Shown: positions 1 through 8,224 of the stretch, piece after piece
Numbering within the stretch: position 1 is the stretch's first letter
Layout of the letters: every line of letters begins with the position of its first letter
Assembly: GCF_006539505.1 (NCBI RefSeq)
Contig: NZ_BJND01000022.1
Span: 1-64,000 of the forward strand
DNA: 64,000 nt
Source: Streptomyces spinoverrucosus
GTDB lineage: Bacteria; Actinomycetota; Actinomycetes; Streptomycetales; Streptomycetaceae
Reading direction: 5' to 3'
Position numbers and translations under genes: made by a program
The notes under the pieces: model-generated
The model's input: the letters and a program-made list of their open reading frames with translations, nothing else
Database searches by the model: none
What the model was told of the DNA's origin: nothing

Positions 1-77
1 CGGCAGCCCCCTGGCGGGGTCGAAGGGGCAGAGCCCCTGGAGGACGGGACGGGTAGGGGCGGCGGGGGCGAAAAAAC
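1..77. other. GC-rich intergenic tail with small hairpin
   Basis: This short non-coding stretch lies just past the ureF stop codon. It contains a hairpin at 24-38 with the stem AGGGGC/GCCCCT and a G-rich tail. Similar GC-rich fragments are common 3' of Streptomyces genes (remembered, not searched). It could attenuate transcription between ureF and whatever lies to the left. Confidence 0.4.
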
Positions 78-752
78 TCACGAAGCGAACAACCGCACCC
101 CCCACCCCGCATGCACCTCCGCCCCAATCTCCAACAACGGCGCCGAAGCCGCAGGCAGCACATCAACCCCCGCATCCACGACCCCCCGCGCCACCTCCAC
201 CGCCCGATCCGCGACACGATCCATCTCCGGCGCCAACCGCGCCAGCACCCCCGTCGCATCAAACGGATCCAGACTCAGCAACCGCACCGTCGCACTCGCC
301 GCCCCACTCACACTCTCGTACGCCGCACAGTAAGCGGCATCAACAGCCCCCAACCCCGCGGCCCGCGCCGCGACCCCCAGCACCACCGGCTGATGCGCCC
401 CCTTCGGAAACTCCCGCGCCACGGCGTCCAGCTCATCCGACGGCCAGGTGGCCCGAGCGGCCCGCAGCAGCTGCCGCCCCAGCTTGCGCGCAGCGAGCCG
501 CAGCGCCGGAGACGGCGTCCGCGCATCCGCCGCCGCGTCCAGCTCCCCCGGATCGACGCCGAGCGCCGCCGCCGCGGCGAGGGCGGCCGACACCAGCCCC
601 GCCGTGTGCAACCGCCCCCGGCAGAAGTCCTCCAGGCTCGCCGCGCCCGTGACCCGCCCCGCCTTCACCGCGGCCTCGGCCCCACCGGAGTGCGCGTGCC
701 CTCCTGCGGGGAAGCGGCCGTCGGCCAGGACGAGAAGTGCTGCTCGTGACAT
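78..752 (-). CDS. ureF: urease accessory protein UreF
   Basis: This protein of about 224 residues helps load nickel and CO2 into the urease active site, acting with UreD and UreG as a GTPase-regulated maturation complex. The N-terminus contains LADGRFPAGGHAHSGG, the glycine/histidine-rich opening typical of UreF. The rest is alanine-rich and helical, as expected for this family. The ATG at 752 was chosen because the conserved opening follows directly; upstream in-frame residues overlap ureC and look like noise. The gene starts 13 bases after the ureC stop, so it is probably co-transcribed with ureABC. UreG and UreD are not inside the window and presumably lie to the left. Confidence 0.9.
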   Translation of the reverse strand: MSRAALLVLADGRFPAGGHAHSGGAEAAVKAGRVTGAASLEDFCRGRLHTAGLVSAALAAAAALGVDPGELDAAADARTPSPALRLAARKLGRQLLRAARATWPSDELDAVAREFPKGAHQPVVLGVAARAAGLGAVDAAYCAAYESVSGAASATVRLLSLDPFDATGVLARLAPEMDRVADRAVEVARGVVDAGVDVLPAASAPLLEIGAEVHAGWGVRLFAS

Positions 753-765
753 CACAGACCGCGCC

Positions 766-2487
766 TCAGAAGAGGAAGTACCGCTGAGCCATGGGCAGTT
801 CGGCGGCCGGAGTCGCCTCGACGAGCTCCCCGTCGATGTGCACGGCGAAGCTGTCGGGGTCAATCCGTACGTCGGGCCGGGCGTCGTTCTCCCGCATGTC
901 CGCCTTGGTCACCCCACGCGTCGACTCGATGGCGACGAACCGCTTCCCGAGCCCGAGCCGCTCCGGCAGCCCGTCCTCTATGGCGAGCGGCGCCACGAAA
1001 TTGAACGAGTTCGAGCCCGGCGCCCGCCCGATCGCCCCGTACATCGGCCGGGGCAGGATCGGCTGCGGCGTCGGAATGGAGGCGTTGGCGTCGCCCATCT
1101 GCGCGTACGCGATCTGCCCGCCCTTGAGCACGAGCTGCGGCTTGACGCCGAAGAACGCGGGCTCCCAGAGCACCAGGTCGGCGAGTTTCCCGGTCTCCAC
1201 GGAACCGACCTCGCGCGCGAGGCCCTGCGCGAGCGCCGGGTTGATTGTGTACTTGGCGACATAGCGACGTACTCGGCGATTGTCCGCCCGCCCGTCGCCG
1301 GGCAGCGTGCCGCGTCGCCGTTTCATCACATGCGCGGTCTGCCAGGTCCGCATGACGACCTCGCCGACCCGGCCCATGGCCTGCGCGTCCGACGAGATGA
1401 TCGAGATCGCGCCCAAGTCGTGCAGGATGTCCTCGGCCCCGATGGTGGACGGCCGGATCCGCGACTCGGCGAAGGCCAGATCCTCCGGCACCGCGGGGTT
1501 GAGGTGGTGGCACACCATCAGCATGTCGAGGTGTTCCTCGGCGGTGTTGACGGTGAACGGCCGCGTCGGGTTCGTGGAGCTGGGCAGTACGTGCGGCTCG
1601 GAGACCACGGTCATGATGTCGGGCGCGTGCCCGCCGCCCGCGCCCTCCGTGTGGTACGCGTGAATCCCCCGCCCGCCGATCGCGGCCAGCGTGTCGCCGA
1701 CGAAACCGGCCTCGTTCAGCGTGTCGGTGTGGATGGCGACCTGGATGCCGGTCTGCTCGGCGACGGTCAGCGAGGCGTCGATGACGGCCGGGGTGGAACC
1801 CCAGTCCTCGTGCAGCTTCAGACCGAGGGCGCCACCGCGGATCTGGGACAGCATCGCCTCGTGGGAGACGGTGTTGCCCTTGCCGAGGAAGCCGATGTTG
1901 AGCGGGTACTGCTCCATCGCCTCCAGCATCCGGGCCAGATGCCAGGGGCCGGGTGTGACGGTGGTCGCCTTGGAGCCCTCGGCCGGTCCGGTGCCGCCGC
2001 CGACGAGGGTCGTGATGCCCGCGGCCAGCGCCTCGTCGGCGATCTGCGGGCAGATGAAGTGGACGTGCGCGTCGATGGCCCCGGCCGTCAGGATCCACCC
2101 GTTGCCCGCGATGACCTCGGTCTCCGGGCCGATGACCAGGTCGGGATGCACCCCGTCCATGGTGTCCGGGTTGCCCGCCTTGCCGATCCCGGTGATCCGG
2201 CCGTCGCGGATACCGACGTCGGCCTTGACGATGCCCCAGTGGTCGACGATCACGGCACCGGTGATGACGGTGTCGGGCGTGCCCTCCGCGCGCGTGGCAC
2301 GTGCCTGTCCCATGGACTCGCGGATGACCTTGCCGCCGCCGAACACCGCCTCGTCCCCGGCGAGTCCCGGCCCGCCGCTGCGGTCCTCCTCGATCTCGAT
2401 CAGCAGATCGGTGTCGGCGAGCCGGATGCGGTCACCGGTCGTCGGGCCGAACAGGTCGGCGTACGCGGCACGCGATATCTCAGGCAT
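766..2487 (-). CDS. ureC: urease subunit alpha (catalytic)
   Basis: This 573-residue protein is the nickel-containing catalytic subunit that hydrolyses urea to ammonia and carbamate in the cytoplasm. The metal-site residues are all visible: HVHF (His141, His143), the lysine that becomes carbamylated in [10 protein letters not shown] (Lys224), His253 and His279, the mobile-flap MVCHHLN (Cys326, His327) and SSDAQAMGR (Asp367). The length matches the family. The start ATGCCTGA overlaps the end of ureB by 8 bases, indicating translational coupling. An upstream extension in the same frame is only a shadow of ureB. Nothing suggests the enzyme is inactive. Confidence 0.97.
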   Translation of the reverse strand: MPEISRAAYADLFGPTTGDRIRLADTDLLIEIEEDRSGGPGLAGDEAVFGGGKVIRESMGQARATRAEGTPDTVITGAVIVDHWGIVKADVGIRDGRITGIGKAGNPDTMDGVHPDLVIGPETEVIAGNGWILTAGAIDAHVHFICPQIADEALAAGITTLVGGGTGPAEGSKATTVTPGPWHLARMLEAMEQYPLNIGFLGKGNTVSHEAMLSQIRGGALGLKLHEDWGSTPAVIDASLTVAEQTGIQVAIHTDTLNEAGFVGDTLAAIGGRGIHAYHTEGAGGGHAPDIMTVVSEPHVLPSSTNPTRPFTVNTAEEHLDMLMVCHHLNPAVPEDLAFAESRIRPSTIGAEDILHDLGAISIISSDAQAMGRVGEVVMRTWQTAHVMKRRRGTLPGDGRADNRRVRRYVAKYTINPALAQGLAREVGSVETGKLADLVLWEPAFFGVKPQLVLKGGQIAYAQMGDANASIPTPQPILPRPMYGAIGRAPGSNSFNFVAPLAIEDGLPERLGLGKRFVAIESTRGVTKADMRENDARPDVRIDPDSFAVHIDGELVEATPAAELPMAQRYFLF

Positions 2488-2791
2488 CGAGGGCACCTCC
2501 GGTCTCCCCGCGCAGTCCGGGCACCACGCGGGCGCCGGCGATCGGGACGAGTTCGACGTCGACGGGGATACCGGGCTCGAAGCGTACGGCCGTACCGGCG
2601 GCGACGTTGAGCCGCTTGCCGCGCGCGGCCGCGCGGTCGAACTCCAGGCCGGGGTTGGCCTCGGCGAAGTGGTAGTGGGAGCCGACCTGGACGGGCCGGT
2701 CGGCGGCGTTGAGCACGGTGAGGCGGGTGACCTCGCGGCCCTGGTTGTAGGCAATCGGGCCGTCGGCGAACAGGATCTCTCCGGGGATCAT
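2480..2791 (-). CDS. ureB: urease subunit beta
   Basis: This 103-residue structural subunit packs with UreA and UreC to form the urease trimer units. The N-terminus [16 protein letters not shown] and the block [20 protein letters not shown] are the usual UreB signatures. The protein is separate from UreA, as in most actinobacteria, rather than fused as in Helicobacter. The gene overlaps ureC by 8 bases and begins 10 bases after the ureA stop, so the three structural genes form one operon. Confidence 0.95.
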   Translation of the reverse strand: MIPGEILFADGPIAYNQGREVTRLTVLNAADRPVQVGSHYHFAEANPGLEFDRAAARGKRLNVAAGTAVRFEPGIPVDVELVPIAGARVVPGLRGETGGALDA

Positions 2792-2801
2792 CGAGGCCCC
2801 C

Positions 2802-3104
2802 TCAGACGATCGGGTCGTGGACGGTGACGAGCTTGGTGCCGTCCGGGAAGGTCGCCTCGACCTGGACGTCGTGGATCATCTCGGGGATGCCCTCCATGAC
2901 GTCGTCCCGGGTGAGCAGCTTGCGTCCCGATGCCATGAGTTCGGCGACGCTGCGGCCGTCCCGGGCGCCTTCGAGGATGTGCGACGTGATGAGGGCGACG
3001 GCCTCGGGGTGGTTCAGTTTCAGCCCGCGGGCGCGTCGCTTCTCGGCCACGTCGGCCGCCACGTGGATCAGCAGCCTCTCCTGCTCGTGCGGGGTCAGTT
3101 GCAC
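2802..3104 (-). CDS. ureA: urease subunit gamma
   Basis: This is the small urease subunit. A GTG start at 3104 gives [20 protein letters not shown] and a protein of 100 residues, the standard UreA length, with a purine-rich GAGGTGGGA just upstream. An ATG at 3164 would add 20 residues that have no family counterpart, so the GTG is preferred. The block [20 protein letters not shown] and the C-terminus with [20 protein letters not shown] are characteristic. It is the first gene of the urease operon; the 111 bases before it, up to the TetR stop, should hold the operon promoter, but no convincing -35/-10 pair was identified. Confidence 0.93.
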   Translation of the reverse strand: MQLTPHEQERLLIHVAADVAEKRRARGLKLNHPEAVALITSHILEGARDGRSVAELMASGRKLLTRDDVMEGIPEMIHDVQVEATFPDGTKLVTVHDPIV

Positions 3105-3215
3105 GTCCCACCTCACATCCTCGCTCCGGGCCGTGCGGGGCCCGGTTGCCGCGGCCACCGGCAAAGTCCCTGGTGGCGTGGAGGGGCAGGCTAGTTGTCA
3201 CGAGTTTCAAGCAAG

Positions 3216-3863
3216 TTAACCAAGCTGTGATCCATGACTCGCGGTGCGCTCGTCGCTCATGCTCATCAGCGCCCGCAGACCGTCGCGGAGCACCTCGACC
3301 GGGATGGGCCCGAAGAGGGAATGCTGTACGAGGAAGCCCATCACGGCGGCGATCATCGTGCGGGCCACGTGGTCCGGGGCGACGTCCGGGCGCATCATCC
3401 CGGCGTCCTGGTAGGCCTCGACGATCCGCGACCAGATCGCGCGCACCGAGGCGTACCCCTCGCGCAGGAGGGCCGCCAGTTCCTCGTTGCGCAGCGTCTC
3501 CGTCCAGACCTGGATGACGAGCCGCGGAAAGGCGGGCCGCCCGTCGACGGTCAGGTTCTCCCGGGCGGCGAGTGTCCGGCCGAGGACCGGGACGACGAGT
3601 TCGTCCGGCGGCGGGGGCGGGCTCTGCCGTGCGGCATCCTCGAAGGCCTCGCGGACCGATCCGAGCACCTCGCCGACGATCGCGGCGATCAGCTCCTCCT
3701 TGCCGCTGAAGTAGCGGTAGACGGCACCCGCGGAGAGGTCCACCTCCTTCAGCACGTCCTGCATGGACGTGGCATGGAACCCGTTGCGGGCGAAGCAGAC
3801 GGCGGCGCCGTCGAGGATCTGCCGACGGCGGGCGTCGAGGTGTTCCTGGGATACGCGAGCCAT
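3216..3863 (-). CDS. TetR family transcriptional regulator
   Basis: This 215-residue protein has an N-terminal TetR helix-turn-helix (roughly residues 10-56, including AVCFARNGFHATSMQDVLKE and SAGAVYRYFSGKEEL) followed by a helical ligand-binding domain. ATG 3863 was chosen because it gives the normal N-terminus MARVSQEHLDARR. The gene is divergent from the membrane protein at 3977, and the inverted repeat in the intervening promoter makes that gene its likely target, along with itself. It lies upstream of the urease operon on the same strand, but nothing shows that it controls urease. The ligand is unknown. Confidence 0.9.
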   Translation of the reverse strand: MARVSQEHLDARRRQILDGAAVCFARNGFHATSMQDVLKEVDLSAGAVYRYFSGKEELIAAIVGEVLGSVREAFEDAARQSPPPPPDELVVPVLGRTLAARENLTVDGRPAFPRLVIQVWTETLRNEELAALLREGYASVRAIWSRIVEAYQDAGMMRPDVAPDHVARTMIAAVMGFLVQHSLFGPIPVEVLRDGLRALMSMSDERTASHGSQLG

Positions 3864-3868
3864 GCCTC

Positions 3869-3898
3869 GAATGTAGAACGAACATTCTTTCTTGACAA
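3869..3898 (-). promoter_or_regulatory. TetR gene promoter with inverted-repeat operator
   Basis: Reading the minus strand, TTGTCA (3893-3898) and TACATT (3870-3875) are separated by 17 bases, a good sigma-70-type promoter. A perfect inverted repeat GAATGT-N7-ACATTC (3869-3887) covers the -10. Only six bases separate the -10 from the ATG at 3863, so the transcript is predicted to be leaderless. Autorepression by the TetR protein is the simplest reading. The site also sits about 90 bases upstream of the divergent gene. Confidence 0.65.
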
Positions 3899-3976
3899 CG
3901 GGCACGCGCAGGCGCACGGTGGTGCGGAGCTTAAAACGAACGATCCTTCTTTTTAGCTCCCAACGGAGGGGGACCC

Positions 3977-4984
3977 ATGTCCACGCCACCCGGCACGCAC
4001 CACACCCACCCCGACCCCCGTCACCTGATCGCGGTCGTCGTCCTCGTCCCGCTCCTCGCGGCGCTGGCGCTGTGGGCCTTCGCCTGGCCCGCCGCCCGCA
4101 CCGCGCCGCGCGACCTACCGCTCGGCGTCGCGGGTCCGGCCGCCGCCACGGCGCAGGTCGAGCAGCGGCTGGCGCGACAGCAGGGCGCGTTCGAGATCCA
4201 CCGTTACGCCGACGAGGCCGCCGCCCGGCAGGCCATCGAGGACCGGACGGTGTACGGCGCGGTCGTCGTCACGGACCAGGGACCGGCGTTGCTGACCGCG
4301 TCGGCCGCGAGCCCGACGGTCGCGCAGCTGCTGCAACAGGCGCTCGCGGCCGAGGGTGCCCAGCCGCGCACGGTGGACGTCGTGGCCGCCCCCGAGAACG
4401 ATCCGCGGGGCGCCGCCCTCACCGCGAGTGTGCTGCCGCTGGCGCTGGCCGGGATCGCGGCGGGGGCGGCCGTTTCCCTGTTCGGGTTGCGCGGCGTGCG
4501 GGCGGTGACCGCGCTGGTGGGCGCGTCGGCGCTGGTGGGTGTGACCGCCGCCGCGATCGCGCACAGCTGGCTGGAGGTCCTCACCGGCGACTGGTGGGCG
4601 GAGGCCGCCACCCTCGGCCTGTCCACGCTGGCCGTGAGCAGCGCGGTCGCCGGTCTCGCCGCGCTCATGGGCAGGGCCGGGCTCGGCCTCGGCGCGGGTG
4701 TGCTGATGCTGCTCGGCAACCCGTTCTCGGGGGCGGGCTCGGCGCCGCAGATGCTGCCCGAGCCGGCCGGGGCGCTCGGCCAGTGGCTGCCGCCGGGCGC
4801 GGGGACGACGCTGCTGCGCTCGGTGTCGTACTTCGACGGCGCGGCGGCGCTGGGCCCGGCGATGACGCTGACGTGGTGGGTCGTGGTGGGGCTGGGGGCG
4901 GTGCTGCTGGGCGGCGCGCTGAAGTCCCGTACGGCCACCAGCGGAGAATCCGCAGCCGACCGGAGGCCCGCACTGGCGGGCTGA
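3977..4984 (+). CDS. YhgE/Pip- or ABC-2-like membrane protein
   Basis: This 335-residue protein has one N-terminal membrane helix (about residues 20-38), an extracytoplasmic domain of roughly 110 residues, and a cluster of hydrophobic segments filling the C-terminal half (about 150-325). This plan resembles YhgE/Pip-type and ABC-2-type exporter permeases, but I see no family-defining motif. It is divergent from the TetR gene, as is common for regulated efflux components, and no ATPase lies beside it. A strong hairpin follows the stop. The substrate cannot be inferred. Confidence 0.65.
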   Translation: MSTPPGTHHTHPDPRHLIAVVVLVPLLAALALWAFAWPAARTAPRDLPLGVAGPAAATAQVEQRLARQQGAFEIHRYADEAAARQAIEDRTVYGAVVVTDQGPALLTASAASPTVAQLLQQALAAEGAQPRTVDVVAAPENDPRGAALTASVLPLALAGIAAGAAVSLFGLRGVRAVTALVGASALVGVTAAAIAHSWLEVLTGDWWAEAATLGLSTLAVSSAVAGLAALMGRAGLGLGAGVLMLLGNPFSGAGSAPQMLPEPAGALGQWLPPGAGTTLLRSVSYFDGAAALGPAMTLTWWVVVGLGAVLLGGALKSRTATSGESAADRRPALAG

Positions 4985-5007
4985 CCGACACATACAGCAC
5001 GTACAGG

Positions 5008-5041
5008 CCGTGCGCCCCGCGGTAAGGGACGGGGCGCACGG
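5008..5041. terminator. strong hairpin between convergent genes
   Basis: An 11-bp perfect stem (CCGTGCGCCCC/GGGGCGCACGG) with a 12-base loop lies between the 3' ends of the membrane protein (+) and the antitoxin gene (-). It can serve as a bidirectional terminator. The flank is not T-rich, as is usual in Streptomyces. Confidence 0.8.
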
Positions 5042-5076
5042 CTCTTGCCTGTTCTACGAGGGGCTGGGCCCGCGTC

Positions 5077-5364
5077 TTACGAGGGGTTGGGCCCGCGATG
5101 TTCCGCCGCGATGCCGAACCGCTGCCGCTCACGACGTGGGGACGCGGCCTCGCGGACGGTGGAGAGGGAGCTGACCACCTGTTCCTCGCCGGGCTGCGGA
5201 GTCTCCTCCAGCGCGTCGAGGCGTTCGAGATCGGCGGCGGAGACGAGGGCGACCAAGGGTTTGCCGTGCCGTGTCACGACGACGCGCTCACCGCCGTACA
5301 CCACCCGGTTGATCAGGTCGGCGAGCTCAGCCCTGGCTTGCGTCACCGGAATCTCGTAGGCCAT
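5077..5364 (-). CDS. Phd/YefM family antitoxin, no adjacent toxin
   Basis: This 95-residue protein has the Phd/YefM N-terminal DNA-binding fold: MAYEIPVTQARAELADLINRV, then the strand pair GERVVVTRHGKPLVALVSAADLERL. In type II toxin-antitoxin modules such proteins repress their own operon and neutralise a Doc or RelE/YoeB toxin through the C-terminus. Here the C-terminal tail is charged and of normal length, but no toxin gene follows: the downstream space holds only a terminator, and the upstream neighbour is a divergent ClpP-like gene. It therefore appears to be a solitary antitoxin or a repurposed regulator, perhaps of the divergent gene. Confidence 0.85.
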   Translation of the reverse strand: MAYEIPVTQARAELADLINRVVYGGERVVVTRHGKPLVALVSAADLERLDALEETPQPGEEQVVSSLSTVREAASPRRERQRFGIAAEHRGPNPS

Positions 5365-5370
5365 GCAGCC

Positions 5371-5397
5371 ATTCTAACGTCACGTACGTCCTGTACA
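5371..5397 (-). promoter_or_regulatory. candidate antitoxin promoter/operator
   Basis: On the minus strand a -10-like TAGAAT (5371-5376) ends six bases before the antitoxin ATG, suggesting a leaderless mRNA; the -35 is weak. Just upstream are the palindrome ACGTACGT (5382-5389) and TGTACA (5392-5397). TGTACA is the core remembered from YefM operators. The site lies in the divergent gap to the ClpP-like gene. Confidence 0.45.
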
Positions 5398-5455
5398 TTT
5401 CTTACAGAGGGCTCCGCGCCCTGGAGCCGGTTTCCGCCGCGAGGAGGGGTTCGCC

Positions 5456-6091
5456 ATGACCCGACCGACCGCTCGTTACGTGCTGCCCGAGTTCACCGAA
5501 CGCACGAGCTCCGGGCTCAAAACGATGGATCCGTACTCGAAGCTGCTTGAGGAGCGGATCGTCTTTCTGGGCACGCCGATCGACGACACGTCGGCGAACG
5601 ACGTGATGGCGCAGTTCATGCACCTGGAGCACCAGGCCCCGGACCGGGACATCTCGCTGTACATCAACTCCCCCGGCGGCTCGTTCAGCGCAATGTCCGC
5701 GGTGTACGACACAATCCGGTACGTCGGCTGCGACGTGGAGACGATCTGCCTCGGGCAGGCCGGATCGACCGCCGCGGTACTGCTCGCCGCCGGCACCCCG
5801 GGCAAGCGATTCGCCCTGCCCGGCGCCCGGGTGGTGATCCGTCAGCCGGCGCTGCCCGAGCCCGTCGAGGGCCAGGCCAGTGATCTCGTCATCCAGGCGG
5901 AGGAGTTGACCCGGGTACGCACCCTGCTTGAGGAGATGCTCGTACGACACACCGGGCGCACGCACGCGCAGGTCAGCGCGGACATCGAGCGGGACAAGGT
6001 GCTCACCGCCCAGGAGGCTCTGGAGTACGGCCTGATCGATCGGATCGTCCCCAGCCGCAAGGCCACCCGCCCCGCACCCGGCGCGAGGTGA
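5456..6091 (+). CDS. ClpP-like protein lacking the catalytic histidine
   Basis: This 211-residue protein is clearly of the ClpP (S14) fold: [21 protein letters not shown], the nucleophile segment [14 protein letters not shown] (Ser104), [16 protein letters not shown], and [20 protein letters not shown] with the triad Asp at 180. The block that is normally MIHQP reads VIRQP, so the catalytic His is Arg129. ClpP needs Ser-His-Asp for hydrolysis, so this subunit is probably non-catalytic alone, comparable in principle to the ClpR subunits of plants and cyanobacteria. It could form mixed barrels with an active ClpP encoded elsewhere. No Clp ATPase is nearby. A small helical-protein gene follows after 7 bases and the orphan antitoxin gene is divergent. 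Confidence 0.85.
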   Translation: MTRPTARYVLPEFTERTSSGLKTMDPYSKLLEERIVFLGTPIDDTSANDVMAQFMHLEHQAPDRDISLYINSPGGSFSAMSAVYDTIRYVGCDVETICLGQAGSTAAVLLAAGTPGKRFALPGARVVIRQPALPEPVEGQASDLVIQAEELTRVRTLLEEMLVRHTGRTHAQVSADIERDKVLTAQEALEYGLIDRIVPSRKATRPAPGAR

Positions 6092-6098
6092 GCCGCGG

Positions 6099-6407
6099 AT
6101 GCTGCCACCGGAGCTTCCTCCGCTGCCCGCCCTCACCCGCGCCGAGGGCGAGTTGATCGACCGTTACCTGGAGGTGGCGGACCTGCTGGGGCGTATCAAC
6201 CCGGCGTACGACGGGGACACGTACCGTGGACTGCGCGCCGCCCAGGCGCTGGTGCGCAAGGCAGCCGAACTGCGCGACGCGCTCGCGCTGATGCACCAGC
6301 GGGGTGAGACCGAACTCCACGCCCGAACGCTCGCGCGGGCGCTGCGCGTGCTGGACGGTGAACGACGCACGGCGCGTGTCACCGTTCCGCCGCGCTCCGA
6401 CAGTTGA
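6099..6407 (+). CDS. small conserved-looking helical protein, function unknown
   Basis: This 102-residue protein starts 7 bases after the ClpP-like stop, so it is probably in the same operon. It opens with a proline-rich segment and then forms two or three amphipathic helices (around LTRAEGELIDRYLEVADLLGRI and YRGLRAAQALVRKAAELRDALALM). There is no signal peptide, membrane segment or cysteine. I do not recognise a family. The position suggests an accessory or adaptor role for the ClpP-like protein, but this is inference from spacing only. Confidence 0.6.
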   Translation: MLPPELPPLPALTRAEGELIDRYLEVADLLGRINPAYDGDTYRGLRAAQALVRKAAELRDALALMHQRGETELHARTLARALRVLDGERRTARVTVPPRSDS

Positions 6408-6840
6408 GGCACGGTCGGTTCAGCCGCCGTCGACCCGGACCGCGAGGCGACGCGACGGGACGTCCGGGCCGGAGGTGAAACGGACCAAAAGGGCTACCCC
6501 CGTCCGGTGGATCCTCAGGTCCTTTTCCGGGGCCCTTGCGGTTGCGCAACGAGGGCTGCCTCTCGGCGGAATGAGACGTTCCGCTGCTGGTCCGAGGTGG
6601 CGTGGCGCCCTTGACACCCGTTCGAACATCAGGCTGTCCACCCGAACGGGCGAGTGGTGAGTAACGCCACAAATCCCCGGTTGCGTTGGGATTTTCGGAC
6701 TTACGTGAGTCAAGATCCGTGACTGACGACAAGCCCCCGCCGCCGCGGCGGGGCGGTCCGGGCGGACGCCGAGTCCTGCCGCCGCCCGGATGACCGGTCG
6801 ACAGGAGTGGATCGGCAGGAGTGGAGGACCCGAGCACGAC
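6408..6840 (+). other. long leader/promoter region of the NlpC/P60 gene
   Basis: About 430 bases without a convincing gene precede the riboswitch. A TTGACA occurs near 6610 without a good -10. A GC-rich hairpin (CCCCGCCG/CGGCGGGG) lies near 6735-6755. Open frames on the minus strand here look like compositional shadows. The transcription start for the downstream gene could not be fixed. Confidence 0.4.
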
Positions 6841-6952
6841 GGGTCGCCGGAACGCTTGTTCAGGTTCCGAGCAGCCCTTGGGGTGAAGCCGTGACAACGC
6901 GGCCGGGCAACTTCGCCAGCCCGAATCCGACAGGTCATCCTTCACAGGCGGC
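6841..6952 (+). promoter_or_regulatory. ydaO/yuaA-type c-di-AMP riboswitch
   Basis: The conserved pieces of the ydaO motif appear in order: GTCGCCGGAAC, GGGGTGAAGCCG, GGCCGGGCAAC, AGCCCGAATCCGACAGG and ACAGGCGG. The closing helix P1 can form between GTCGCC (6843-6848) and GGCGGC (6947-6952). The family binds cyclic di-AMP and in Streptomyces is known to precede cell-wall hydrolase genes. The ribosome binding site GAAGGG (6957-6962) begins only 5 bases after P1, so control at translation initiation is possible, though a transcriptional mechanism is not excluded. Confidence 0.85.
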
Positions 6953-6968
6953 TGACGAAGGGTTGCGC

Positions 6969-7442
6969 ATGACCGCGCTCAATCGTGTCCCGTCGCTCAT
7001 GGCCCGGGCCGGTACGGCCTCCGCCCTCACCCTCGCCGCGGTGGGCGGCACCATCGTGGCTCCGGGCTTCGCCTCGGAGGCCGAGGCCGCCACGCCGGCG
7101 AAGAAGGCGCTCCAGGTCGCCGCTTCGAAGAAGGGCTCCCCGTACAGGTGGGGCGCCACCGGACCGCGCAGGTTCGACTGCTCCGGGCTGACGCTGTACT
7201 CGTACAAGAAGGCGGGCAAGAAGCTGCCTCGTACGGCCGCCCAGCAGTACAACAAGACCCGCCACATCTCGGCCAAGAGCCGCAAGGCCGGCGACCTCGT
7301 GTTCTTCCACTCGGGGTCGAACGTGTACCACGTCGGCATCTACGCCGGGAAGGGAAAGATCTGGCACGCCCCGAAGTCCGGGGACGTGGTGCGGCTGCAG
7401 AAGATCTGGACGAAGAGCGTCTGGTACGGCCGGGTCAAGTGA
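6969..7442 (+). CDS. secreted NlpC/P60 (C40) cell-wall endopeptidase
   Basis: This 157-residue secreted protein has a signal peptide of about 40 residues ending near SEAEAA and then a single NlpC/P60 domain. The catalytic cysteine lies in RFDCSGLTLYSY (Cys71), with His121 in NVYHVGIY and His133 in IWHAP completing the site. Such enzymes cleave peptide stems of peptidoglycan and act during growth, division or germination. The ATG at 6969 is preferred because GAAGGG sits 6 bases upstream and the signal peptide begins there. The c-di-AMP riboswitch immediately upstream ties expression to osmotic or wall state. No separate substrate-binding domain is present. Confidence 0.93.
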   Translation: MTALNRVPSLMARAGTASALTLAAVGGTIVAPGFASEAEAATPAKKALQVAASKKGSPYRWGATGPRRFDCSGLTLYSYKKAGKKLPRTAAQQYNKTRHISAKSRKAGDLVFFHSGSNVYHVGIYAGKGKIWHAPKSGDVVRLQKIWTKSVWYGRVK

Positions 7443-7446
7443 CCCT

Positions 7447-7494
7447 CGGGCGGGGCGGTGGCGGCGCCCCGACGGGCCGCCACCGCCCCGCCCG
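7447..7494. terminator. very strong bidirectional hairpin
   Basis: A 19-bp perfect stem with a 10-base loop begins 5 bases after the NlpC/P60 stop and ends 10 bases before the stop of the convergent LysE gene. It should terminate transcription from both sides. Confidence 0.88.
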
Positions 7495-7504
7495 TGACGC
7501 AGGC

Positions 7505-8119
7505 TCAGCCCGCTTCCAGCAGCAGGGTCGCGCCGAGGACCGTCAGCGCGGCGCCCGTGACGCCCTCCAGGGTGCGGGCGGCGCGCGGCCTGCGCAGCCA
7601 TCGGCCGAGCCGGTCCACCAGTAGGGCCACCGCCGGGAACCACACCAGGGCGAGGGCCACGACGATGAGGGCCAGCAGCAGGGTGCGGGGCAGTGCCGGG
7701 GCGCCCGCCGGGACGAACTGCGGCAGCAGACTGAGGAAGGTCACCGGCGCCTTCGGGTTCAGGGCGTTGGTGACGAAGCCCTGGCGCAGCGGGTGCGGCG
7801 TGCGCGGCGTCGGCTCCTCGCCGGTGGCGGTACGGGGTCGTCGTACCGACCACAGGGTCCGGATCCCGAGATAGAGCACGTAGGCGCCGCCGGCCAATTG
7901 CAGCGCCCGGAACAGCGCGGGTACGGCGGCCAGGACCGCCGCGATACCGGCCACGGCCAGCGCGGTGTGCAGCAGCAGCCCGCCCGTGATCCCCAGCGCG
8001 CATGCCACGCCCGCCCGGCGGGAGATCAGGGCGTTGCGCACGACGACGGTGAAGTCCGCGCCCGGCATGGCGACCATGCCTGCGGCGACTCCGGTGAAGG
8101 CGATGAGCTGTGCGTCCAT
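7505..8119 (-). CDS. LysE/RhtB family amino-acid exporter
   Basis: This 204-residue membrane protein has the LysE/RhtB pattern: an N-terminal hydrophobic segment with MPGADFTVVVRNAL, about six membrane helices, and the conserved loop GFVTNALNPKAPVTFLSLLPQFV. Family members export amino acids or related metabolites using the proton gradient. It is divergent from a LysR regulator gene across a 105-base gap, the usual arrangement for LysE-type exporters and their activators. That LysR gene is frameshifted here, so regulation may be altered. The substrate is not evident. Confidence 0.92.
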   Translation of the reverse strand: MDAQLIAFTGVAAGMVAMPGADFTVVVRNALISRRAGVACALGITGGLLLHTALAVAGIAAVLAAVPALFRALQLAGGAYVLYLGIRTLWSVRRPRTATGEEPTPRTPHPLRQGFVTNALNPKAPVTFLSLLPQFVPAGAPALPRTLLLALIVVALALVWFPAVALLVDRLGRWLRRPRAARTLEGVTGAALTVLGATLLLEAG

Positions 8120-8224
8120 GACGTCAGGCTGCCGGAAAAGGGCCTTCAGCAGGTATTTCGAGTAATCTGGGTGAGCCTAAAGCAATGCTTTCATCTTCCC
8201 TCCTGTGATCCACCCCGGAGAGAC

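Noticed and set aside
5077..5364. A complete toxin-antitoxin operon at the Phd gene
   Set aside because: No toxin-like ORF lies on the same strand; the space downstream holds only the terminator.
6379..6945. Minus-strand ORFs over the NlpC leader
   Set aside because: They overlap the riboswitch and have no family similarity or ribosome binding site.
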